Below, one piece after another: positions 9,151 through 18,087 of a stretch of 64,000 bases of DNA. The stretch is from assembly GCF_030167915.1 (NCBI RefSeq), contig NZ_JARGNB010000010.1, positions 124,001-188,000 on the forward strand. Reading direction: 5' to 3'. Each line of letters begins with the position of its first letter. The stretch's first letter is position 1. The notes below the pieces were generated by a model that had not been told where the DNA came from, did no database searches, and saw only the letters and a program-made list of their open reading frames with translations. The position numbers and the translations under genes were made by a program. This stretch comes from Aquabacterium humicola (lineage in GTDB: Bacteria; Pseudomonadota; Gammaproteobacteria; Burkholderiales; Burkholderiaceae_C).

Positions 9151-9212
9151 AAGGGACGGCGCGCAGCCCGCGGCCAGGACCCGTCCCACGCCCATCTTCA
9201 AGGAGGAGTGCC

Positions 9213-10745
9213 ATGGTCTGGAACGCGGACAACCTGTCGTTCATCGGCGGGCCCAACTACTCGGCGTACTCGTCGCCGAACTACACCGCCTATGCCGGCC
9301 CGAACTACGCCGCCTACGGTGCGCCCAACTACGCGGCGTACGGCGGGCCGAACTACGCGGCGTACTCGGCGCCGAACTACGCGGCCACGTCGGCGCCGAA
9401 CTACGCCGCCTATGCTGCGCCCAACTACGCTGCCCAGGGCAGCCCGAACTACGCGGCGATGCCGGGCGGCGGCGCGGTGGCGCCGATGGCGCCGGGCGTC
9501 GTGCTCGCCGGCAACGGCACCGGTGCCGGCGGCGCCAGCGGAACGGGCTTCCTCGGCGGCTACGGCCCGGTCGCGCGCTTCGAGTACGCGACACCGGCGG
9601 CGCTCGGGCCGCTGCCCTGGATCCTCGACTTCGCGCATGGGGACGGGTGGCCGCCGTTTCCGACCGAGCTGCGGCTGCGCCAGCAGGACCTGGCGACGCG
9701 CCTCGAGTGGCAGCCGGGCGACTGGGATCCCGGGCTGCGATTCTGGGCACTGCCCTTCGATCCGCGGCTGACCGAGTGGCTGCAGGACCTCAACCTGGCC
9801 GCCCCGGCGGTGATGGCGGCGCGCGAGTTCGCCGCGCAGCACCCGCAGTGGCTGGCGCCGCGGCCGGACCTCGGCCTCGCCGGCGGCAGCCCGCTGCACG
9901 CGCGCTTCGCGGGCCAGCCGCACCTGCTCGACTGGACGAACGATCCGGGCGTGGTGGCCACCGAGCTGAACGAACTCGTCGACCTGATGTGCGACGACCG
10001 CGCACGCTACCTCGAGGAGGCCCGCGTGCAGTCGGGACAGGCCACGCCGTACTTCGTGCACCTGATGGGCTTCGATCCGGCGGCCCGGCCATGGACGATG
10101 GAGCTGATGAACTGCGCGTCGGCCATCGGCAACCTGGTGAAGATGCAATACAAGGCCAGCTACCGGCGCGTGCGGCCGTCCTTCCTGTGCCCCGGCCTGC
10201 TGCCGCCCTGGGGTCCGCCGCAGCACCCGGCCTTCCCGAGCGGGCACTCGACGGTGATGCACCTGACCACGCTGTTCCTGCTGTCGGTGGACGGCATCGC
10301 CGACCGGTTCGGGATCTTCGAGCCGGACGCCGGCAAGGGGCGTCGGCCCTGCCTGGGTGACTTCCTCGACAGCGCGCCGCGCCATGCCGGCGCAAAGGCC
10401 GGCGCCACGCCGGCCGCCAAGGGGTATGGCGACGACCAGCGCTCGCCGCTGCTGTGGCTGGCCTGGCGCATCGCGCGCGGCCGCGAGCGGCTGGGCCTGC
10501 ACTACCGCAGCGACAGCGCGGCCGGCCGGGTGCTGGCGGCACTGGTGTGGGATGCCTGCATCAACGACGACAGCGCGAACCCCATCGTGCTGCCTAGCCT
10601 GCGCAAGGTGCTGCATCATGCCCGGGCCGAGTGGCCGGTGTTCGAAGGTGCGCCGACGACAGCGGTGAATGCGCCGGTCGCGCCCCTCGCCGCCGGTGGC
10701 GTACCGCGCAACGGGGCAGCCCGCAAGGCCCCGGCGAAGGCCTGA
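9213..10745 (+). CDS. PAP2 / vanadium-dependent haloperoxidase-like protein with nine PNY octapeptide repeats (510 aa)
   Basis: The C-terminal two thirds carry the complete phosphatase/haloperoxidase signature: K314-x6-R321-P322, P342-S-G-H345 and R424-x5-H430-x3-D434. In vanadium haloperoxidases these residues hold vanadate; in PAP2 acid phosphatases they hold phosphate. About 80 residues separate PSGH from the last motif, which is longer than in classical bacterial acid phosphatases and favours the haloperoxidase-like branch. Residues 12-83 are nine tandem octapeptides of the form x-x-P-N-Y-(A/S/T)-A-Y, an unusual Tyr-rich head. The C-terminus is Ala/Lys-rich (AARKAPAKA). No signal peptide is apparent. 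AGGAGG lies 6 nt before the ATG. It follows a regulator gene and faces the zinc-motif protein at 10798-13587. Substrate unknown. Confidence 0.8.
   Translation: MVWNADNLSFIGGPNYSAYSSPNYTAYAGPNYAAYGAPNYAAYGGPNYAAYSAPNYAATSAPNYAAYAAPNYAAQGSPNYAAMPGGGAVAPMAPGVVLAGNGTGAGGASGTGFLGGYGPVARFEYATPAALGPLPWILDFAHGDGWPPFPTELRLRQQDLATRLEWQPGDWDPGLRFWALPFDPRLTEWLQDLNLAAPAVMAAREFAAQHPQWLAPRPDLGLAGGSPLHARFAGQPHLLDWTNDPGVVATELNELVDLMCDDRARYLEEARVQSGQATPYFVHLMGFDPAARPWTMELMNCASAIGNLVKMQYKASYRRVRPSFLCPGLLPPWGPPQHPAFPSGHSTVMHLTTLFLLSVDGIADRFGIFEPDAGKGRRPCLGDFLDSAPRHAGAKAGATPAAKGYGDDQRSPLLWLAWRIARGRERLGLHYRSDSAAGRVLAALVWDACINDDSANPIVLPSLRKVLHHARAEWPVFEGAPTTAVNAPVAPLAAGGVPRNGAARKAPAKA
9246..9461 (+). repeat. Nine 24-bp in-frame tandem repeats (PNYAAY octapeptide)
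   Basis: Nine consecutive 24-bp units each encode x-x-P-N-Y-x-A-Y or a close variant. Pro-Asn-Tyr is invariant in all nine. Positions 1-2 vary among G, A and S, and the last residue is Y in six units, then T, Q and M in the others. The DNA units differ at synonymous sites, so the array is selected at the protein level and is not a very recent slippage product. Confidence 0.95.
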
Positions 10746-10797
10746 GCCTGTGGCCCCGACCCGCCCCGGCGCGGCGAGCGCGCCGGCGGGTCGGCGG

Positions 10798-13587
10798 CTA
10801 CAGCCGGAAGAGCGCCAGGTTGTTGTCGTGGGCCACCAGTTCGAGCAGCGCCGCCGGCTCGGTCGGTGGTTCGGCATCCAGGTTCGCCGGATCGGCCGGC
10901 GCATCGGCAGCGATCAACAGCCAGCCCTCCGGCGCCAGCGCCTCGTCGAGCTGCAGGCTGGCCCACGCGGCGGCCCGGCCCGCGAGCGTTTCGACCGACG
11001 CGCCGGACAGCGGCAGCGCACGCCATGCGAATGCCGGACCGCGCGCGCACCACCAGGCACGCACGGTGATGCCTTCGGCGCTCTCGTGGCCGCGGTTGGC
11101 GATCCGGACCTTCAGGTGCCGACTGTCCCGTTCGCAGGCCGCGGGATCGGCCAGCCAGTGCATGGCGAGGGCCGCGCCGTCGTCGGCGTCCGCGTCGACG
11201 CGAAGCGGCACCGGTGAATAACCGCCTTCGTGAGCGTCCGGGCCGGCCTGCCGTCGATCGGCGATGTACACGTCGACCGGCGGCGGGTCGCCCGGCCGGT
11301 CGGCGATCTCGCGCGGATCGTCGGTCGCGTACAACCCCTGCCGCTCGAAGGCCCAGCGGATCACCTTGTGCACGCGTCCGCCGCGCCGGCGCATCGAGCG
11401 GTCGCCGGCCGCTCCGGCCGAGCGGGAGAACCGGCCGGACGCGATCAGCTGGTCGAGGTCGAAGGGCCACGCGGCCTCGACCTGCCAGTCGCCGGTGCTG
11501 GCGTCGGCGTCGATCAACGCGCTGACGAACTGGTCCGCGCTGCGCGCCGGCGCGATGCTGTCCGGACCCAGCATCGAGATTGCGCGCATCACCAGGTAGA
11601 TGCAGTAGTCGGACGCCTCCAGCCGCATCAGCGCATCGGCCAGGTCATCGCCACCGTGCGCCTGGCGCGTATCGCCGCCCAGGCAACGGTAGAGCCGGAA
11701 CAGCGACGAGGACAGCAGTTGCTCCTGGTAGTAGCCATGGCGATAACGCTCCAGCGGCCCGTCGAAGGCCAGCCGCAGGCGGTTGCGCCGGCCGCACCAG
11801 CAGTAGCCGCCGGCAGCGGAGCGGCCGTGGTTGCGGCCGGGGACCTGGATCCACGGGAAGGTCGCGAAACGCACGGGCGCCTCGGGGTCGTCGGCCGCGA
11901 GCAGCGACAACGGGTCGCCCGCGATGGCCGCCAATGCATCGCCGGCACTGTGCGCAAAGGGAAACTCCAGTTCGCCGGTGCTGGCGAAGTTCAGCACGTG
12001 GCCGAACTCGTGCCAGGCCCAGCGCGGATCGCTGGCCACGCTGAGGAACTGCGCGCTGCTGCGGCGCTTGTCGGCCGGCGAGGGCAGGCGGCGCCGGTGC
12101 AGCGGGTCCGCCGAGCCGTACTTCACCAGCAGCTGGATGCGGTCCTTCGGCCCTGCCTTGCCGGCGTCGGCGGTGGCGTCGCCGACGAAGGGGCGGACCT
12201 CGGCGTTCGGCAACTCGCCCTGGGGCGCCCAGCGCATCGCCGGTCGCGCGCGCTGCACCAGCGGCAGCCGCGCGAAGCGGAAGTAGAACCCGGGTGCCAT
12301 CCCGTAGGCCATCAGGCGGGCGAACAGCTCCGACGCGCGCGCATGCGTCTCGACGGAGCCGGCGGTGTCCGACATCAGCACCGGCCCCTGGCCCGGATCG
12401 GGCGGACCCTGGCGTGCGATCCTGACCACGCCGCGCGGGTTGACGTCCACCGTCGGCGCGCCGCCGGGACGCGGCCGGGCACCCCGCGTCTCGAACACGG
12501 GATCGCCATCGATGAACTGCAGCGCGGCGCCCTGCTGAAGATCGAAGCGGACCCGGCGGCGATGCTGGTCCAGGGCCGCCTCGGACCGGGTGGGCCGGCG
12601 GTCGCGCAGCGAACGGGCCGGTCCGAGCGAGGCCGGGTCGGCCACGAAGACGGGCTGCTCGAACCAGGTCGCCCGGGCCGCGCTGCCGATGAAGTCATTG
12701 CGGCCGACCTGCACGACGCGCCAGCCCGGCGCGGCCGGATGGGCTTCGAGGTCGACGCAGAAGTCGTGCACCGCTGCGCGGTTCGGGCCGGCGCCGGGCG
12801 GGGCTCCGGTCTGGCGCCAGCGCAGCGCATGTCCGGTCGCGCGCAGGCGGCCGGACGCGGGGCCCTCGCGGGTCAGCTCGAGGTTGTTGATGCGCGCCTG
12901 TCCGCAGTCCAGCGCGCGCTCGATCGGCTGGCGCATCGCTTCCACCTGCGCGAACAAGGCGTCCTCCGACTGCGCCCACGCCGGGATCGCCTGCACCGCA
13001 CGCGGCCCGCTCAGGCCCGACAGCGTCACGCCGCGGATCAGCAGTTCGTCCGCGCGCACGTCGATCGCGATGCGCAGGCCGATGTCGCTTCCGAGCTGCA
13101 GCCTATGAGGCTGGCAGGCACTGCCGGCCAGCAGCACCAGCACGCCGGAGCGCGGGTGCTGCGCCGGCATGTCGACCCAGAAGGAAGCCAGCGGGCTGGC
13201 GTTGGCAGGCAGCGTCGTGCGCCGGGTCGAGACCGGTCGCGTCCACAGGATGTCCAGCCAGCCGAAACCCGGCGGCCGCCGGTGCGGGGTGCGGGCCTGG
13301 AGGGCCTTCCAGACGTCCGGGTGCAGCCAGCCGGCGTCGCCCGCCTTCAGATCCAACGCGGCGGCCAACTCGCGCAGGTAGCGCCGGCCGATGTCCTGCC
13401 ACAGCGCGTTCGAGCGTGGCCTCAGGGCTGCGCGCTGCGCCGGTGTCGGCCGGTAGCGCACCGGAGGGTGGCGGACCATGCCGATTGCCGGTTCACCGGT
13501 GAACGGATCGATCACCCATTCGACGTGGAAAGCGTGGCGCGGCGGCGGGGCCGCGACGTTCCCCCAGGGCTTCGAGGCCGTGGCCAT
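10798..13587 (-). CDS. Putative zinc metallopeptidase-like protein with HEFGH motif (929 aa)
   Basis: A gluzincin/metzincin-style motif H526-E-F-G-H530 is followed by EFPFAHSAGD, where H546 or E541 could be the third zinc ligand. The N-terminal 450 residues are not recognised. The last 100 residues (KVRIANRGHESAEGITVRAWW...) look like a CARDB/Ig-like domain, often found on secreted or surface hydrolases. No Sec signal peptide is evident. AGGAGG lies 7 nt before the ATG at 13587; an ATG 6 bp further upstream is only 1 nt from it. It is convergent with the PNY-repeat haloperoxidase-like gene (52 bp between stops) and divergent from the LuxR-type gene, so the three may form one functional locus. 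The peptidase role rests on the motif alone. Confidence 0.6.
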   Translation of the reverse strand: MATASKPWGNVAAPPPRHAFHVEWVIDPFTGEPAIGMVRHPPVRYRPTPAQRAALRPRSNALWQDIGRRYLRELAAALDLKAGDAGWLHPDVWKALQARTPHRRPPGFGWLDILWTRPVSTRRTTLPANASPLASFWVDMPAQHPRSGVLVLLAGSACQPHRLQLGSDIGLRIAIDVRADELLIRGVTLSGLSGPRAVQAIPAWAQSEDALFAQVEAMRQPIERALDCGQARINNLELTREGPASGRLRATGHALRWRQTGAPPGAGPNRAAVHDFCVDLEAHPAAPGWRVVQVGRNDFIGSAARATWFEQPVFVADPASLGPARSLRDRRPTRSEAALDQHRRRVRFDLQQGAALQFIDGDPVFETRGARPRPGGAPTVDVNPRGVVRIARQGPPDPGQGPVLMSDTAGSVETHARASELFARLMAYGMAPGFYFRFARLPLVQRARPAMRWAPQGELPNAEVRPFVGDATADAGKAGPKDRIQLLVKYGSADPLHRRRLPSPADKRRSSAQFLSVASDPRWAWHEFGHVLNFASTGELEFPFAHSAGDALAAIAGDPLSLLAADDPEAPVRFATFPWIQVPGRNHGRSAAGGYCWCGRRNRLRLAFDGPLERYRHGYYQEQLLSSSLFRLYRCLGGDTRQAHGGDDLADALMRLEASDYCIYLVMRAISMLGPDSIAPARSADQFVSALIDADASTGDWQVEAAWPFDLDQLIASGRFSRSAGAAGDRSMRRRGGRVHKVIRWAFERQGLYATDDPREIADRPGDPPPVDVYIADRRQAGPDAHEGGYSPVPLRVDADADDGAALAMHWLADPAACERDSRHLKVRIANRGHESAEGITVRAWWCARGPAFAWRALPLSGASVETLAGRAAAWASLQLDEALAPEGWLLIAADAPADPANLDAEPPTEPAALLELVAHDNNLALFRL

Positions 13588-13674
13588 CCGCATCCCTCCT
13601 GAAGCTGGCTGCCTTAGCAACATTTAGAGCGGCTTAGCGCCGCGCCAAGGACTATGGCCCGGGATCGGCAGACA

Positions 13675-13684
13675 GTGCATGCAC
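13675..13684. promoter_or_regulatory. Perfect palindrome GTGCATGCAC upstream of LuxR-type gene
   Basis: A 10-bp perfect palindrome sits 20 bp before the regulator start and within the 117-bp divergent intergenic region. It could be an operator for the adjacent LuxR-type regulator. A second small hairpin (GCGGC-TTAGC-GCCGC) lies near 13629-13643. Function not shown. Confidence 0.3.
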
Positions 13685-13704
13685 AACTTGAAGGAGAGAT
13701 CACG

Positions 13705-14424
13705 ATGACTGCACTGCATGCCGACACGTCCGTGGACCGGTCGGGCGGAGGACTGCATTTCGCGGCCGGGCTGGCGGCCCTGGTCGATGCGGCGCCGGTG
13801 CGCGCCACGAACCGGCCGGCGCGGCTCGACGGCGGCCTGATCGCCGACCTGCTGGAGGAGCTCGACACCGGGATCATCGTCTGCGACGAAACCGGCCACG
13901 TCTCGCTGGCGAACGACTGCGCGCGCCGTGAGCTGGCCCGCGGCGGCCTGCTGGCACTGGATCCGAACGGGCAGGTGTCGCTGCCCGGCAGCGCCGCGCT
14001 GGCGCAGTGGCACGCGGCGCTGCGCGCGGCGATCCACGCCCATCGCCGCCAGCTGGTGCCGCTGCGCGACCGCGAACAGACGCTGATGGTGTCGGTGATG
14101 CCGCTGGGTGCCGGCTCGCAGGCCTGGGCGCTGGTGCTGCTGGGGCGGCGGCAGCCGGCGCCGGAGCTGGCCGTCGAAATGCTCGGCAAGCTGCATGCGC
14201 TGACGCATGCCGAGCGCGGCGTGCTGGTCGGGCTGCTCAACGGGCGCGGCGTCGGCGGTGTCGCCCGCGAGCGCGGCGTGAAGATCTCGACCCTGCGCAC
14301 GCAGGTGGCTTCGCTGCGCGCGAAGCTCGGCGTGCGGCGCATGGAAGACCTGCTGCGCCTGGTGGCCGAGCTGCCGCCGATGGCCAGCGTGCTGCGCAGC
14401 CCGGCGCTGAAGCAGCTCGGCTGA
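13705..14424 (+). CDS. LuxR-type helix-turn-helix regulator with PAS-like N-terminus (239 aa)
   Basis: The C-terminal 65 residues are a LuxR/GerE-type HTH: LTHAERGVLVGLLNGRGVGGVARERGV, then STLRTQVASLRAKLGV. The N-terminal part (about residues 45-155) has PAS-like spacing (LLEELDTGIIVCDETGHVSLAN), suggesting small-molecule or redox sensing, not phosphorylation, since no receiver domain is present. AAGGAGAG lies upstream of the ATG at 13705; an in-frame ATG at 13654 lacks a ribosome site. It is divergent from the HEFGH protein gene, separated by 117 bp that hold a palindrome, and is the likely controller of it. Confidence 0.75.
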   Translation: MTALHADTSVDRSGGGLHFAAGLAALVDAAPVRATNRPARLDGGLIADLLEELDTGIIVCDETGHVSLANDCARRELARGGLLALDPNGQVSLPGSAALAQWHAALRAAIHAHRRQLVPLRDREQTLMVSVMPLGAGSQAWALVLLGRRQPAPELAVEMLGKLHALTHAERGVLVGLLNGRGVGGVARERGVKISTLRTQVASLRAKLGVRRMEDLLRLVAELPPMASVLRSPALKQLG

Positions 14425-14499
14425 GGCCGCGCGCCCTCGCCAGCGCTGCCGCCGGGTGGGTGGCAGCGCGGGCGGGCGCGCCGGCGTTTCTGTCATGCT

Positions 14500-17400
14500 A
14501 TGCCGGTGACAGAGACGATGGTGCCGGCCGCTGGGGCCGATGACGAACCGCTGCAGACGGGCCTGCTGGTGCTGCACGGCAACCGGCTGGAGGATCTCGC
14601 GGCCGCGGTGACCGGCTGGCTCGGCCGGCATCCGCTGGCGCCGCTCGAGGAAGAGACGCTGCTCGTGCAGAGCAACGGCATGGCCGAGTGGCTCAAGATG
14701 ACGCTGGCCGGCGCGCACGGCATCTGCGCGGCCTCGCGCGTCGAGCTGCCGGCGCGCTTCCTGTGGCGCAGCTACCGGGCGGTGCTGGGGCGCGACGCGG
14801 TGCCGCCGCAGTCGCCGCTGGACAAGCAGCCGCTGGTCTGGCGCCTGATGAGCCTGCTGCCGCAGCTGCAGCACGAGCCGGTCTTCGCGCCGGTGGCGGC
14901 CTTCCTCGGTCACGACGCGGGCGCCGACGCCGCGCGCCGGCTGCAGCTGGCGACGCGGCTGGCGGACCTCTTCGACCAGTACCAGGTCTACCGCAGCGAC
15001 TGGCTGGACGACTGGGCGCGCGGCGACGACGTGCTGCGCCCGGCGGTCGGACCGGCACTGCCGGTGCCCGAGGACCAGGCCTGGCAGCCGGCGCTGTGGC
15101 GCGCGCTGCTCGCCACCCTCGACGACGCCGGCCGCGCGGCCGCGCGGCCGCTGCTGCACCGGCGCTACCTCGCCGCGCTCGAAGCCCCCGACGCCCGCTT
15201 CGCGCAGCGCGTGCCGCGCCGGCTCGTGCTGTTCGGCACCACGCACGTGCCGCAGCCGATGCTGCAGGCGCTGTCCGCGCTGGCCCGCCACAGCCAGGTG
15301 CTGCTGGCCGTGCCCAATCCTTGCCGCTACCACTGGGCCGACCTGATCGAAGGCCGCGAGCTGCTGCGTGCCGCGCGCCACCGCCATGCCTGGCGCGGCG
15401 GCCGCGACCTGGCGGCGCTGCCACTGGCGCAGCTGCACGCGCAGGGCCATCCGCTGCTCGCGGCGTGGGGCCGGCAGAGCCGCGACTTCGTGCGCCAGCT
15501 CGATGCCTTCGACGATGCCGAAGCCGCGCGGTCACGCTTCGCGCTGCCGCGCATCGACCTGTTCGACGAAGGCGGCACCGGCGCCGGCGATGAACCGCCG
15601 GCCCCGCTGCTGCAGCAGGTGCAGGCCCGCATCCGCGATCTCGTGCCGCTGTCGGAACACGCCGAGCTCGCGCCGGTGACGCCGGCGGCCGACGACCGCT
15701 CCATCGTCTTCCACCTCGCGCACAGCGCGCAGCGCGAGGTCGAGATCCTGCACGACCAGTTGCTCGAGCTGCTGGCCCGGCCGCCCGGCGGCTTAGCCGT
15801 CGCGCCGCGCGAGATCGTCGTGATGGTGCCGGACATCGATGCCTTCGCGCCGGCGATCCGCTCGGTCTTCGGCCAGCACGGACGTGGCGATGCGCGGTAC
15901 ATCCCGTGGGGCATCGCCGACCTGCGCGAGCGCCGCCACAACCCGCTGCTGGTCACGCTGGAGTCGTTGCTGCGCGCGCCGTCGCAGCGCTTCACCGCCA
16001 CCGAGTTGCTCGGGCTGCTCGAAGTGCCGGCGGTGGCGCGCCGCCACCGGCTGCACGACGACGACCTGCCCTTGCTGTCCGGCTGGATCGCGCACGCCGG
16101 CGTGCGCTGGGGACTGGACGAGGCGCAGCGCGCGGCGCTCGGGCTCGAGGCCTGCGGCGACACCAACAGCTGGGCCTTCGGGCTGCGGCGCATGCTGCTG
16201 GGCTACGCGACCGGCGACCTGCCAGCCGAGCGCGGCGGCTTCGCCGGCATCGAGCCCTGCGGCGTGGTGTCGGGGCTGTCGGCGGACCTCGTCGGCATGC
16301 TGGCCGAGCTGCTCGAGACGCTGCAGGACTGGTGGCGCGACGCCGCGTCGCCGCGCACGCCCGCCGACTGGGGCGAGCGCCTGCGCGCGCTGCTGCCGCG
16401 GCTGTTCGAGGCGGCCGACGACGTCGAGCGCGCGACGCTCGCCGCGCTCGACGACGCGCTCGCCGGCTGGCTGCAGGCCTGCGAGGCCGCCGCCTTCGAC
16501 GAGCCGGTCGGCCTGGCGGTGGTGCGCGAGGCGTGGCTGGAGGCGGTCGACGAGCCCGGCCTGTCGCAGCGCTTCCGCAGCGGCGGCGTCACCTTCTGCA
16601 CGCTGCTGCCGCTGCGCGCGATCCCCTTCGAGGTGGTGTGCCTGCTCGGCATGAACGACGGCGACTACCCGCGCCGCAGCCCGCGCAGCGACTTCGACCT
16701 GATGGGCCTGCCGCGACTGGCGCGACCCGGCGACCGCTCGCGCCGCGACGACGACCGCCAGCTGATGCTCGATGCGCTGCTGTCGGCGCGCCGCGTGCTG
16801 TACCTCAGCTGGGCCGGGCGCAGCCAGCGCGACAACCAGCCGCAGCCGCCGTCGGTGCTGGTCGCGCAGCTGCGCGACTACCTCGTCGCCGGCTGGGGCC
16901 CGGGCGTGCTCGACGCGCGCACCACCGAACATCCGCTGCAGCCCTTCAGCCGGGCGTACTTCGACGCCGACGGCGGGCGCGGCTTGTTCACCTATGCGAG
17001 CGAGTGGCGCGCCGCGCACGCGGCGCCGGCCGCTTCCGACCGGGCGATGGCGGCACCACCGTCGGCCAACGACGCCGGCGACGAACAGGTGCTAACGATC
17101 GACGAGCTTGCGCGCTTCCTGCGCAACCCGGTAAAGGCCTTCTTCCGCCGCCGGCTGCAGGTGGTGTTCGACGAGCCCGAGGCGAGTGCCGAGGACGACG
17201 AGCCCTTCGAGTCCGGCGGGCTCGAACGCTGGCAGCAGATCGACGACGTGCTGCACGAGGCCCGTCGCGCCGGCGACGGCGATGCGTCGCCGCTCGATGC
17301 GCGGGTCGCGGCCCAGGTGGCGCGGCTGGCGCGCGAGGGTCGGCTGCCGCTGGCCGCACCTGGCCGCGCGGCGAACGAGCGCCTGCGGCGCACGCTGCAG

Positions 17401-18087
17401 CCGATGCTGGTGCAGTGGCATGAGGCGCTGCAGGCGCTGCCGCGGCCGGTCGACAAGCGGCCGTTGCGCCTCGCGGATCGCACGCTGCCGAACCTGCGCC
17501 TGGAGCAGTGGCTGGACGGCCTGCGAGCGGCCGCCGCGAATGACGAACCCGCCACCTGGCTCGATCTGCGCGCGGGCAAGCTGGCCGGCAAGTCCACCGC
17601 CAAGGCGCCCCCGAAACCGCGGGCCGACAAGCTGGTGCAGCCCTGGCTGCTGCTGCTGGCCGCTGCGGCGGACGGCGAGCCGATCCGCATCGTGCTGATC
17701 GGCAGCGACGTGCGCCTGCAGCTGCGGCTGGCCGACGCTGCGGACAGCGCGCGAGCGACCCTGCTCGGGCTGATGGCGGCCTGGCGCGACCAGCAGCAGG
17801 CCGACGCACCGCTGCCGACCGCGGTGCTCACCGGCTTGCGGTGGCTGGACGATCCGACGAAAGCGAAGGCCGCCTACCAGAGCGCCCGCGGCGCTCGCGG
17901 CGAAGGCGCCGAGGACTGCCTGGCGCGCCTCTACCCCGACTACGAATCGCTGGCAGGCGATCCGGGCTTCGAGGCCGCGACGCACCGGCTGTACGACGCG
18001 TTCCGCGACTGGCTCGCCGGTGATGGCGTGCAGCTGACGGTGCTGCCGGATGCACTCGACGGCGAGGACGACGATGGCGACGACTGA
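14500..18087 (+). CDS. recC: Exodeoxyribonuclease V gamma subunit RecC (1195 aa)
   Basis: First gene of a recC-recB-recD operon. RecC is the Chi-recognition and scaffold subunit of RecBCD, the helicase-nuclease that processes double-strand DNA ends for recombination and degrades foreign linear DNA. The N-terminus (LHGNRLEDLAAAVTGWL...EETLLVQSNGMAEWLKM) is a clear RecC start, and typical blocks follow (IPWGIADLRERR; FEVVCLLGMNDGDYPRR). Length is a little above the roughly 1120 residues of E. coli RecC. The ATG at 14500 has no strong ribosome site and an ATG at 14518 is an alternative. Its last 14 bp overlap recB. Confidence 0.93.
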   Translation: MPVTETMVPAAGADDEPLQTGLLVLHGNRLEDLAAAVTGWLGRHPLAPLEEETLLVQSNGMAEWLKMTLAGAHGICAASRVELPARFLWRSYRAVLGRDAVPPQSPLDKQPLVWRLMSLLPQLQHEPVFAPVAAFLGHDAGADAARRLQLATRLADLFDQYQVYRSDWLDDWARGDDVLRPAVGPALPVPEDQAWQPALWRALLATLDDAGRAAARPLLHRRYLAALEAPDARFAQRVPRRLVLFGTTHVPQPMLQALSALARHSQVLLAVPNPCRYHWADLIEGRELLRAARHRHAWRGGRDLAALPLAQLHAQGHPLLAAWGRQSRDFVRQLDAFDDAEAARSRFALPRIDLFDEGGTGAGDEPPAPLLQQVQARIRDLVPLSEHAELAPVTPAADDRSIVFHLAHSAQREVEILHDQLLELLARPPGGLAVAPREIVVMVPDIDAFAPAIRSVFGQHGRGDARYIPWGIADLRERRHNPLLVTLESLLRAPSQRFTATELLGLLEVPAVARRHRLHDDDLPLLSGWIAHAGVRWGLDEAQRAALGLEACGDTNSWAFGLRRMLLGYATGDLPAERGGFAGIEPCGVVSGLSADLVGMLAELLETLQDWWRDAASPRTPADWGERLRALLPRLFEAADDVERATLAALDDALAGWLQACEAAAFDEPVGLAVVREAWLEAVDEPGLSQRFRSGGVTFCTLLPLRAIPFEVVCLLGMNDGDYPRRSPRSDFDLMGLPRLARPGDRSRRDDDRQLMLDALLSARRVLYLSWAGRSQRDNQPQPPSVLVAQLRDYLVAGWGPGVLDARTTEHPLQPFSRAYFDADGGRGLFTYASEWRAAHAAPAASDRAMAAPPSANDAGDEQVLTIDELARFLRNPVKAFFRRRLQVVFDEPEASAEDDEPFESGGLERWQQIDDVLHEARRAGDGDASPLDARVAAQVARLAREGRLPLAAPGRAANERLRRTLQPMLVQWHEALQALPRPVDKRPLRLADRTLPNLRLEQWLDGLRAAAANDEPATWLDLRAGKLAGKSTAKAPPKPRADKLVQPWLLLLAAAADGEPIRIVLIGSDVRLQLRLADAADSARATLLGLMAAWRDQQQADAPLPTAVLTGLRWLDDPTKAKAAYQSARGARGEGAEDCLARLYPDYESLAGDPGFEAATHRLYDAFRDWLAGDGVQLTVLPDALDGEDDDGDD

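Noticed and set aside
6988-9201. A 737-codon minus-strand frame opposite the winged-helix regulator
   Set aside because: The plus frame carries recognisable wHTH, cyclase-like and TPR domains; the minus frame has only compositional bias.
9246-9461. The repeated 24-bp array as a CRISPR or intergenic repeat
   Set aside because: No spacers of unique sequence; it is in frame in a gene with a strong ribosome site and conserves PNY in all units.
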